NCBI GenBank assembly: GCA_009746045.1
Contig: RPFO01000017.1
Span: 885,001-949,000, forward strand
DNA from: Mesostigma viride
Lineage: Eukaryota; Streptophyta; Mesostigmatophyceae; Mesostigmatales; Mesostigmataceae
DNA length: 64,000 nt
Direction: 5' to 3'
The notes under the pieces: model-generated
Databases searched by the model: none
Told to the model about the DNA's origin: nothing
The model's input: the letters and a program-made list of their open reading frames with translations, nothing else
In this document: positions 55,493 through 64,000 of the stretch, in pieces
Position numbering within the stretch: position 1 is the first letter of the stretch
How the letters are laid out: each line of letters begins with the position of its first letter
Translations under genes and position numbers: made by a program

Positions 55493-56193
55493 TTTCCCTG
55501 ACAGCGCAGCAAAAGCGTACCGTGCCGGACACCCCTACGCGCAACCGCTGGCTGCCCTCCTCTTGCCGGCCCGGGAGATTTTCTTTGCTCTACCACGCCA
55601 GACCTACCGTAATGACGATAGAACCCTACGCAAAACGTCTGGGGAAAAGGCAACGATTCTCGCGGCTGCTTGTTTGAGCAACCCGCGGCGTACGTGTGTT
55701 TTGCTCGTCTCGGGCCTTTTTGCACCCCGCATCACCACCATCCACCGGCACGACGCGGGGAGCCCATCCCGAACAAACATTTGAGCACTCCGCGCCGTCA
55801 GGGTAGTGCCGTACAACTGCCATCCATTGCGCCAGCTTTCGCACCCAAGGGAGAAAACCAGCAACCAGGCGTCCAAGCATTCAGGATCTTTCCTGAAGTA
55901 GAGCACTGTAGCGCGTGCGACTCTGACGTACCATCTGCCTGCCTTGCGGTTCCAAATTAATCGAACGCTGCGATTTTTTTGTGAACAAGAGGTGGAGAGT
56001 ACACGGTGCAACAGCCGGGCGTGCTCATCATTCAAACGAGATGTGCCGCCGCTAAACTTTTCTATAAAAGCTGCGTGCGTACCAAATGCTGCGATATCCG
56101 GGGGCACAGATTTCCCAGATCGGCGCTGCCAATTAAGGAGTCTCCAGAGGCCAATTAGGGACGCTCAACAAGGTCTTGCTTTCTAGCTACAAA
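55493..56193. promoter_or_regulatory. Divergent intergenic region, PP2A / TMEM256
   Basis: 700 bp between the PP2A start (minus) and the TMEM256-like start (plus). Presumably a shared or back-to-back promoter region. Open frames here on both strands have no recognisable content. TCTATAAAAGC at about 56061-56070 is a TATA-like sequence ~130 bp upstream of the TMEM256 ATG. Confidence 0.4.
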
Positions 56194-56562
56194 ATGGTAA
56201 ACGGCAGCGCCTTCTTATCTCCTATGGTTCGCATTGGTGGCATGTCCGGTGCAATGGCGGTAGCTTTGGGTGCTTTCGGGGCTCACGGACTGCGGTCAAA
56301 GCCCGGAATCGACGACCGAATGTTGAAGGCCTGGGACACCGCAGCTCATTATCATCTCCTACATTCGGTGGCGCTGATAGCCCTCCCCAAAGTGTCAAGC
56401 GTCAATTCTTTGCCCGGCGCCCTTTTTTTAACCGGAATTACCTTGTTTAGTGGATCCCTTTATGCAATGGTTCTCACAGGTGAGAGGAAACTCGGCATGA
56501 TCACCCCATTGGGTGGCCTTACTCTGATTGGGGGTTGGCTGGCCTTGGCAGCTGGGCTTTAA
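56194..56562 (+). CDS. TMEM256/DUF423 family small membrane protein
   Basis: Intronless frame of 122 aa with four hydrophobic segments (roughly residues 13-33, 52-66, 75-92 and 97-120). The family pattern is clear: GGMSGAMAVALGAFGAHGL (the GA.GAHG motif), then the AAHYHLLHSVALIALP histidine-containing segment, LFLTGITLFSGSLYAMVLTG and a final PLGGLTLIGGWLALA. Members are found in bacteria (DUF423) and animals (TMEM256); the molecular function is unknown. Start chosen at the ATG in context ACAAAATGG; an in-frame upstream ATG at 56176 would add six residues. Confidence 0.9.
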   Translation: MVNGSAFLSPMVRIGGMSGAMAVALGAFGAHGLRSKPGIDDRMLKAWDTAAHYHLLHSVALIALPKVSSVNSLPGALFLTGITLFSGSLYAMVLTGERKLGMITPLGGLTLIGGWLALAAGL

Positions 56563-56985
56563 TACGCTGTCTAAAACTTACGTGCAGATGCCCCACCGGC
56601 TTTGTGATATGGAACCTATCATCAGCCATTCAGTTTTTCTGTTTTCTTTTTTCAACAAGAGAAACGGTTATGGCCGCACGCAGTCGGCAAGGTCATTGGT
56701 CGTCTCACCATACTGTGCTCGTGTTGAGATTACTCTCTGTTGCTAGACGCTGACCACGGGTATCCAGCTAGCACTGATTTCAAAGCCATTGTACATAAAT
56801 AGATCGGTGACCCGTACAGAGCACGGGGATGCTCGTTGGACATAACAGAGCAGTACTCGGGCTAATAAGTGATTGCATCGTCAGCGTGAGGTCTGCCATG
56901 TCACTGGCCCTTCTTCCACGTCATAATTGATTTTTTTTTCTTTTAAGGCGGTGCCCTCGCGGTTCTACTTTACCTCAGATGAGTT
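56563..56985. other. No gene recognised
   Basis: Short open frames only, with a T-rich run near 56930-56945. It contains the 3' flank of the TMEM256-like gene. Confidence 0.4.
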
Positions 56986-57670
56986 CCAGTTGGGCAAGCC
57001 CGGGAACTTGCTCCTGAGCTCGGCGTCAAGAGACTAGCTAATGACCGTCTGACCGGGCTGCTGCTCGAAACGACGCATGCGCATTGGTGGCGTGCGTGGT
57101 CGGTGTCCTGAGTCCTCCCGCGCGTCGGCTCGGCGTTGGGCTTCCATCTCTTGCAGCTTGGTGGTGATGGCATCCGTGGTCGAGGTGGTCGATGACTACC
57201 TCAGTAGGTCCGTGCAGTAGGAGTGCTGCGAGAGGCTGCCATCTACCGGCGGCGCCCGGGTGGGCTGGGCAGCGATGGTGGCCGTCTTACGTCTGCGCTG
57301 CAAATTGCAATCAGTCCTGTGCGGCCAGGGCCTCGGTTTGGGCGGTGATGGCGTCGAGCTTCTTGACGAGCAGGCGCCGCACTTGCCCTTCACCTGATTT
57401 AGGCGAGAAACAAGAGCGGCATGCGTCTCAGAAGCTAGCCTGCGCCGCGGTCTGCAGCGCCGCGTGAGCTGGGGTTGAAGCTTGTGGGCGACCTTGGTTT
57501 CCGCGTTGGAGACCCGGGCCTCCACCACCGTGTTGAGCGAGGCGGTCAGCGAGGCCAGCTTCTCGGCCAGGGCAGCAGCCAGGTCACGTGCTCCTCCAGC
57601 CTCCAGCACGGCGCGTTTGTCATCCTTGCTATGGGAGGGAGCGCGCCGGTGTGGCTGCACAGGCACGGGG
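56986..57670 (-). pseudogene. Coiled-coil ORF1/gag-like fragment, minus strand
   Basis: The frame 57196-57666 (156 aa) starts MPVQPHRRAPSHSKDDKRAV, followed by a coiled-coil-like stretch (ALAEKLASLTASLNTVVEAR, VSNAETKVAHKLQPQ). It is homologous to the plus-strand fragment at 51961-52170. A further minus-strand stretch at about 57060-57190 (TTKLQEMEAQRRADARGLRT in another frame) may be its continuation after a frameshift. No RT accompanies it. Retroelement origin is inferred from repetition and context. Confidence 0.5.
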
Positions 57671-58039
57671 GCTGGGTTGTTTTACTTGTGTAGCGCCTTG
57701 GTAGCGCAGCAATGAGGATTGAGGGCCTTGCTTCGCTGAGCTGGAAGTGGCTGCATGGTAAGGAAATCCTCATGCACCGGAGCGCCTCTGTCGAGTGGTT
57801 GAGAAGAATCGTCGGGCCTCGTTATCGTCGTTGTGGTTGAAAGCCTTTCGTGAAGCATAATTACGTAATCTTGCGTTCCTGAACCAAGTACCGGAGCTAG
57901 CTAGGACCTGGTCGCACTGTCCCGAGGACAGACATCGCCAATTAATGGTATAAGGAAACGTTTTCATTGCCGGGTAAAAAGCGGATCCATCTCTGGTCGT
58001 TGCAAGCTAGGCTTCCGGGGCTCGCGTGATACGCTTGGA
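57671..58039. other. No gene recognised
   Basis: Flank of the coiled-coil fragment and of repeat C. It may be part of the same unclassified element. No motif seen. Confidence 0.35.
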
Positions 58040-58265
58040 GATGGTTTTGCGGGTCATCCAGACTGCTGGCGAGAACAATGGCGAGTGGGTTGGGCTGGGC
58101 CGGAGCCGGAAAGCTCGATCCTTTTCCAGACCGTGTTTAGCTTCGGGGTCGTCATAGCCTGACTCCTGTCAGTGACGTGCGAAACTTTTTCGATATTGCG
58201 TTTCAACCGTAACCGATTATACTGCCGGGAGCGTCTTGAGAACACACATCGAATGCAAGTGATCT
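58040..58265 (-). repeat. Dispersed repeat C, minus-strand copy
   Basis: Reverse-complement partner of 50395-50600, sharing the GAAAAGGATCGAGCTTTCCG block and the AGTATAATCGGTTACGG block. Indels of 4-15 bp separate the copies. Confidence 0.8.
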
Positions 58266-58344
58266 TCGAGTGAAATAGGGGCTCGAGATGCAAAAGTTCT
58301 GAGCGCCGCCGTCAGCTATTTCCGCTTAGAATTAACATGTGCCG

Positions 58345-58615
58345 TCGTCTCACCGATCAGGACAAGAAGAGATGGCAGACCATTAATTGTCCAGGCCCAC
58401 ACGCCAGCCCCTGTGGGCAAGCCTCCCCCCCCCCCAGGAGAAAGGGGCGCTTTACTGAATGGAGTAGCTAGGATTTTAATTTGTAGAGCTTAGATAAGAG
58501 TTAGCTTAGTTAGTTTTTCGCGGCTCTATCCCCCCCCCCTGACACATCAGCCATGGAATCACGTGCTACATGATAGATCCCCACGCACTCGTCTTATAAT
58601 TATAATTTTTTATTT
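58345..58615 (+). mobile_element. 5'-truncated LINE 3' end
   Basis: Starts in the C-terminal RT codons (GATCAGGACAAGAAGAGATGG, aligned with QDKTRW of family A). It continues through CACACGCCAGCCCCTGTGGG and the 3' UTR with GGAATCACGTGCTACATGAT, ending in a TTATAATTATAATTTTTTATTT tail. It is closest to the subfamily at 21819-22400. No TSD was assigned. Confidence 0.8.
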
Positions 58616-58619
58616 AACA

Positions 58620-59457
58620 AGGAGAGACCTAGACAACATACGTACATACTAGAACGATCAGAATACTAGAACGAGATACTTGCATGTCTGGCCCTGCTGA
58701 CTGCTACAATAAAAGTGCTTGCAAATTTTATAATTAATCATGCAAATGGACTCTCCAGGCAACAAGTATAGCACGCATTTGGTGTAGATTTGGTTGCCTA
58801 CATCATGCGGGCATGATCAAGTACATATATCACATACAAGAAATTCATAATGTAGTTGTCTTGCTTGAAATGCTTGTAGGACTCTTCATCGACCTAGACA
58901 GCTAGAACACTTGAGCTAGTAAACTAATTTACTAAACATTAATAAATTAATTACTGATAATAACGTAGGCTGCGTCACGTGGGTACCGAACCGTGGACGC
59001 GTGGGAACCTTCGAATGGCTTGCACAAGCTTCTCTCACTGCCACCAGTGGGCTGAGGACTCTCTGTGCATCATGGTGCAGGCCCAGCTGTGGGTGCAATG
59101 GTATGACATTAGGTAGGCCTGCTGACGGAAAGCAGATGTGAGGTGCGGTCAAGATGCAGGCCGAGGCGCTAGCTGTTGGCCACCATGAGCCATGGCTGAC
59201 CTAATGCTGCTCAAGCTAACCTATGCATTCCACACTCCTGGTTTCACATTAATTGCACGCGGACGGTTGCATGGACTGTACAAGGTCTCTTGCCTCTTGT
59301 TGTCTCTATGGATTGTGTGTTCTTACTGTCCAGATGTTGACAAAAAGTGGCAGAAAATATCCAAAAATCCTGTGCACACCAGACATCAAGTGCCCTTCAA
59401 CCAGGACGTACTTGTTGAAAAGTATGGCAATCCCACCTAGACCGGCTTGAGGCAACT
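58620..59457. other. Intergenic; contains a dispersed repeat
   Basis: 58970-59100 resembles, in reverse complement, 22590-22745 (GCACCATGA, GTGGCAGTGAGAGAAGCT, ACCCAC(A/G)TGACGCAG). An AT-rich stretch follows at 58920-58970, possibly a retroelement tail. 59190-59457 is downstream of the glycosyltransferase stop codon on the minus strand. No gene seen. Confidence 0.5.
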
Positions 59458-62400
59458 TTACCCCCTGGCCGCATTCAAGCCGCCTTGTAGGGGGACACCG
59501 AAATCCTTGCCATGCAGCCACGCCGGCAGACTGTACGAGATCGACGTCATCGGGTGGTGCGCATTCTTCACCCTCTGCAGGTCGAACACAAGGCCCGCGG
59601 CAATCAAGTCCTTGAGGATGCGGATCTCCACCGCGTGTGACTGCTGCTGGAGCACGTTGCTCTCCGCGAACATGACCCCCACAATCGTGGGCCGCACCCC
59701 GTGGATGAGCAGCAGCATGATGAGCCGGAAACCGATGAAGCTCGGCTTCATGTGGTAGTCGTGCCATATCCGCCGACCTTTGATCAGCGGCCCCCCCAGA
59801 TAGTCCAGGTATGCATTGAACGCCTGGGCCGTCTGTAGCCCCGGCTTGAAGTGCTGGAGAGCAAAGAAGTCTTTCTCGTGATGCTCCAGCACCTTCGGAA
59901 TGTTGTTGTCCCGCGCGTACACCACGGTGACGTGCTTGCCGTGACGTTGGTAGAACGTGGCCATGCCCTTGATGTGGTACGTGTTGCAGCAGCCACCGTC
60001 GTCGCACCCGCACAGCTGATCCAGGCTGCTGAGCAGGTCGTGCGTGGTCGATGAGCCCATGTCCAAGTTGCCCTTCTGGCTAGGCGAGTTGATGCGGATG
60101 ATGACTTGGAATGAGTCGATTGCGGCACCCAGCTGGCTGCCTGCCAGGTGGGGGGTGTAGCCCACGACGACGACCCGCTTGCCACGCAAGGCGTCCACCC
60201 AGTGCGTGTCAAACGACCGTAGCCGCCGCAGGTCGTCATACATCCGCTGCCTCGCCACCTTCTCATCAGCCAGAACCTCCTCGGTGCGCGTGCTGATGCA
60301 AAACTGGACGTCCCGCAGGCGCCCGCCCCAGTGGCCGCGCATGTTGTGGACGGCGCTGTTGCCCAGCACCAGCAGCGGCGCGACCATGGTGAAGTCCACC
60401 TGGCCCAGGAAGTCCCCGTTGGAGTAGAGCATGAGGGAACCGTAGCCGTCGCTCAGAATGGTCACGCGCGTCCACTGCAGGATCTCGTCCGCACCGACGC
60501 CCACAAACAGGCCGCCCGGGTTCCGCACCATGCCCGTGCCAAAGTCCACGTTGGGGTCCGCCTTGGCAGGATGCGCAAACTGGGGGAATTGGTGGTGGTG
60601 GGGTGGTGGTGGGGTGGGGTGGGGGGAGAGGGGCACAAGGGGACCGGAGTGCCACAGGGAACACAAACGCGAGTGCATGTCAGGGACCCACCGTGGGTGA
60701 GTGGGTCCTGTCCTCGCTAGCTGACATACCCAACGTTTGGATTGGTACCCATGTGAAAGAGGGGGGGCGCATGAAGGTATGGGTGGGTACCGAGAAACCG
60801 AGAAGGTGGAGGGGTTTAGGGGTACAGCCCACCAAGAAACCGAGTATACTGCAACCCAGTAAAAAGCATGAAGGTGGTTGGGTGGGGGGCCAATGGGGAA
60901 AAGGAAAGAAAAGAGGAAGGTAGAGGGGGGGTTTAGGGGCGCAGCCCCCCCCCCCAAAAAAAAAAGGTGGAAGGGGCCTGAAGGTGCGGGGGGGGGGGGG
61001 GGGGGGGGGCTAGGGGTGCGTGCCAAGACAAAAACAGGGGGGGAGGGGGAGGGGGGCAGGGGGGGGCTGCGGGTGCGTGCCCAAAAAACAAGAAGGTGGA
61101 GAGGGTGCTGGGGGTGGCTCAAAAGGGGAAGAGGGTGGAGGGGGTTTGGCGGTACCTAAAAAGGGCAAGAAGGTGGAAGGGGGGGAAGGAAGGTGCCAGG
61201 GTCAAGGGTGCCCCCCAAAAAAGAAAAGGCAAGAAGGTGGAAGGGGGGGAAGGAAGGAAGGTGCCAGGGTCAAGGGTGCCCACCAAAAAAAAAAAGGCAA
61301 GGAGGTGTAGGGGGGTTGACAGCTCGGGGGGGAGGGGCCCACCCCCACTTGCAAAAGCGAGATATCCCGACAATGCAGGCCACCCAATATAAATTTCTCT
61401 TTTTTTTTCGGCCCCCCTCTCAGGCTCTCCCCACGGTAATACACTGTAAGGCGCATGTAGTGCATGTAATGCGTCAGCAGTTGCCGGGCCAGCCCATGGG
61501 ACGAATGGGCTCAAGTGAAGAAGGAGCCGTTCAAGCACCAGCATGTGCCTTGTCCCAGTGTCCACAGCAGCCTTTGCTATTAACCAAGAGCACTAAACCT
61601 TGAAAAGACAAACAACAACATGCAACTTGGGTGCATCCACAAGGGGGCACACCTGTGATGGCGACTCTGGCCACCGGCCACCGTCTGATACGATGGACAA
61701 GAGATGCCAAAACACAGTGGAGTTTCGATCCAATGGACGACAGGACAGGAGCACGCACCTGCAGGATGTGGTTCCGTTCAGAGAAGCCGATGGTCCACTC
61801 GGGCGGTGTCCCTGCGCTAGACAGCAAATAGTGCACGGGGAACGCGCCATGCGAGGTGTACCGGTTCTTGAACGAGAAGTCGATCACGAAATAGCGGCCC
61901 AGGTCCAGCCCCGCGTAGCCCAGGCCGATGCCTCCGTGGTCCTCCGACACCACGAAGGAGTCGTCCGCGTCCACGCTGACGCCAAAGTTGAGCAGGGGAA
62001 GCTTGTGCTGGAACGACCCGCCGCCTGACCAGGGAGATGGATGCGGGGGACAGAAGAAACGTTTGCGCCCCATTAGGGAAAAAATCACCAGGTACGGTGC
62101 CATGGGCTATAATCAGTTGATCCAGTTACTGATAAATCGGTTAAAATGCTTGAATTTAATCAGTTGCTTTTCATTACTGCTGTCGTACGAATGAGAGGAT
62201 GACACCAGTCCGGACAGGCAGCTATCAAAACCAGCTGCAGTGCTATGGACAGCGACCCCTGCACGGCAGGCCATGTGGGTACCACAAGCAAGGCAGGCCG
62301 AGAGCTTGGGGTTGCTACGACGGCTACCTGGACACAACTTATATTTACATACTAGTATGAAAGAAGGGTGCATTAGAGAAAAGGAGTGCTTGATATGGGG

Positions 62401-63098
62401 AATGGCCAACAGGCCAGGACAAATAATCAACAGAGAAAAGGCCCCATACAGGCAGGAGGGGTTCGGGCTGCAGGCACGCGCGAGCAAGGATCGCAGGAAA
62501 CTGACGTGGGAGCGATTCTCGACCTCGCGACCTCGACATAGAAGGGACATCACAAGGTTCGGGCTCATGCGAGCATGTTGCTACAGACAGGCTTTGGAGA
62601 GCGCGGTGCGTCCTTGGACTTACGATGCCCCGAATCAAGTGTCATGGAGGTCACATTCACTCGCCACAGGGTGCAGCCGGGTGACATCTTGCTCAAGTCG
62701 TCATTGAATTCGGGCCGCTCCTGTCCCCAAACACCACAAGGTCACAATGAAATACTTTTGTTGAGTATTACCATGGGTGAGCGAAATAGGCCGTGTTGTA
62801 GAGTGATAACAAAACGGAAGCCTTGTAATTGCCAACAGCCAGATGTGGCGCAGTAACGAAAATACAGAATCCATGAAGAAGGGCTATATTCCAGAGTAGC
62901 TAAACTTCCACGGCATTGCGTTCGACAGACACGTGGTCGTGCAGCACACGATATGAGACGTACGTGGGCAAAGGATGCTTCAGACCCTTGGGCTTGGAAT
63001 GATGCGACCGCGGCAAGTAGGACCACAACTGCCATCAAACCACTCTGCCTCATGGTCTGCTGCCAGCTAGCTAAGGACTGTTTTTTTCTAATTGCCAT
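59458..63098 (-). CDS. Type II membrane protein: LamG-like domain + GT29 (sialyltransferase-like) domain
   Basis: Four minus-strand exons, 62964-63098, 62624-62720, 61759-62024 and 59458-60579, join in phase to 539 aa. A basic N-terminus and a hydrophobic stretch at residues ~20-37 (LMAVVVLLAAVASFQA) suggest a signal anchor, so a Golgi/ER type II enzyme. Residues ~85-265 look like a concanavalin/laminin-G jelly roll (SFVVSEDHGGIGLGYAGLDL, YFVIDFSFKNRYTS, TRVTILSDGYGSLMLYSNGD, LLVLGNSA, GRLRDVQFCIST). Residues ~300-332 resemble sialyl motif L (VVVVGYTPHLAGSQLG, IDSFQVIIRIN). KPSFIGFRLIMLLLIHG (~444-460) resembles motif S, and H481-E484 lies where the HxxxxE-type motif is expected. The motif-L cysteine of classical animal enzymes is absent, so donor and acceptor are unknown. 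The acceptor of the last exon could instead lie 18 bp further in, at GCCAAG/GCGGAC. Confidence 0.75.
60925..61330. repeat. Degenerate G/A-rich minisatellite in the glycosyltransferase intron
   Basis: Imperfect repeats of AGAAGGTGGAAGGGG alternating with GTGCCAGGGTCAAGGGTGCC and A-runs, plus a ~22-base G homopolymer near 60989-61010. It lies in the intron between exons 61759-62024 and 59458-60579. Open frames reading Gly/Lys/Arg or Pro repeats here are artefacts. Confidence 0.9.
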
Positions 63099-64000
63099 AT
63101 TGAATGGCTAGCGGAAGTACATTTCCATTCTATTCAATTACAAAAGCAAAAGCTGGCTGATGGCGGGGGCTCCATGAGACAGCTAAACGCTAATGAATAT
63201 CCCCATTCGCTTGTTTCCAGGCTTTTCTGTACTCCTTGCTCCAATGGCAGCATTTGGGTACCGTAAAAAAACACTGCAGTCATGTTCGTGAATAGAGGCG
63301 GCTCTGGCGGGACGTCACTGCCAAGACGACATCATACAACCGGTCCACCGCGAATAAGATGTGAGCATTACCCTAGTCATGATCTCTGTGGTATGAGACC
63401 CGAAATGAAAAAAACAGGTATCTTCAACGGGGCTATTAACTATGTGCAGGAGGACAGACAAAACGTGCACGACGTAATAAATACAATAAAACATCAACTA
63501 AAACGTAAGGCGGTTCTTTCCCTTCATGCCGTCTTAGCTTCACCTGTACCCCTGGCCGCTTCCATCGGCTACACGCATCGAGTTGGGCAGTGGGCCTACT
63601 ACAACAGCGATTTCAGACTTGTGGCCTCAAGGCAATTAGGTTGGTCTTGGACTCTTGGTAGGTAGTCCGTAGTTGGTACGTGTTGTGTTCCTCTCCCTAG
63701 CATCGCGCGTGAGTGACGGGCGATGGATTCGACAGCCTGCTTTGCTTGGACGCTGCATGCCTACAGTGTAGTTGCCTACACCGGAAGTAAAAACCTGGGA
63801 GCAAAATGGCAAATCTCCGCTTTGTTTCCTGAGTATTCACCAGTAGTTATGTCCTGGTTATGTGGATGTACAATCAGAGATTCGATGCAGGTTTTTTCCG
63901 GGTAAATGGGTATTTTTTATTAACCAATTTCGATTCAGGCTCAAGATTCGATGCATTTATTAACCAATTTCGATTCGGGAACAAGATTTCGGGGAAATGG
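63099..64000. other. Upstream of the glycosyltransferase; possible divergent transcript
   Basis: The minus-strand glycosyltransferase starts at 63098. A plus-strand frame 63282-63665 (127 codons, MFVNRGGSGGTSLPRRHHTT at its start) begins 183 bp away but has no recognisable domain. Its later part may run through non-coding DNA. The remainder to 64000 shows nothing identifiable except the short tandem repeat at 63916-63976. Confidence 0.35.
63916..63990. repeat. 40-bp-period direct repeat
   Basis: TTTATTAACCAATTTCGATTC occurs at 63916-63936 and 63956-63976, with AAGATT(T)CG following each. GATTCGATGCA also occurs at ~63872 and ~63945. The window ends inside the array, so its full length is unknown. 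Confidence 0.9.

Noticed and set aside
1-64000. CRISPR arrays, bacterial operons, rRNA or tRNA genes
   Set aside because: None seen. The repeats found are transposon- or duplication-derived, and the genes are spliced eukaryotic genes.

Overview
The window is nuclear DNA from a eukaryote with intron-rich genes, canonical GT/AG splicing and many non-LTR retrotransposons. The host genes suggest a flagellated green alga. This is an inference from three things: a heterotrimeric kinesin-II motor (the intraflagellar transport motor), a CCT-beta sequence of green-lineage type, and a GT29-like glycosyltransferase. No bacterial operon, rRNA, tRNA or CRISPR array was seen.

Layout. 1-3730 holds no recognisable gene. 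3731-7626 is a nested transposon block: a short minus-strand LINE tail (family B) split by a 5'-truncated family-A LINE, with a second family-A copy right beside it. Each of the three insertions keeps its own target-site duplication (TSD). 8106-15937 (minus) is CCT2, of which nine exons can be placed; the exon with the first ~25 residues was not found. 17.0-22.9 kb is a transposon graveyard: a MITE, LINE tails, a retroelement 3' region split by a LINE tail, and a 34-bp perfect palindrome. 22949-28117 is an almost full-length family-A LINE (ORF1 plus endonuclease/RT ORF2) with a 12-bp TSD.

28628-44243 (minus) is a kinesin-II motor subunit (FLA10/KIF3A type), resolved into 26 exons over 15.6 kb. 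Its introns hold a cluster of foldback elements, a MITE with a clean TSD, a tandem duplication and a G-rich minisatellite. 45331-48674 (plus) is a DENND6 (FAM116) homologue in three exons, divergent from the kinesin. 48973-51499 is a large inverted repeat (two ~761-bp arms, ~1-kb loop) made of two convergent 3' ends of a reverse-transcriptase element; the loop holds a dead LINE fragment. 52690-55492 (minus) is the PP2A catalytic subunit in four exons. 56194-56562 (plus) is a single-exon TMEM256/DUF423 membrane protein, divergent from PP2A. 57-58.6 kb holds more retroelement debris. 59458-63098 (minus) encodes a type II membrane protein joining a lectin/LamG-like jelly-roll domain to a GT29 (sialyltransferase-like) domain.

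The host genes are housekeeping or cell-biology genes: chaperonin, ciliary motor, Rab-GEF, phosphatase and Golgi-type glycosyltransferase. They do not form a common pathway. The most unusual content is structural: nested TE insertions that can be ordered in time, a foldback cluster inside an intron, CCT2 introns that carry decayed copies of the adjacent exon/donor boundary, and the LamG-GT29 fusion.
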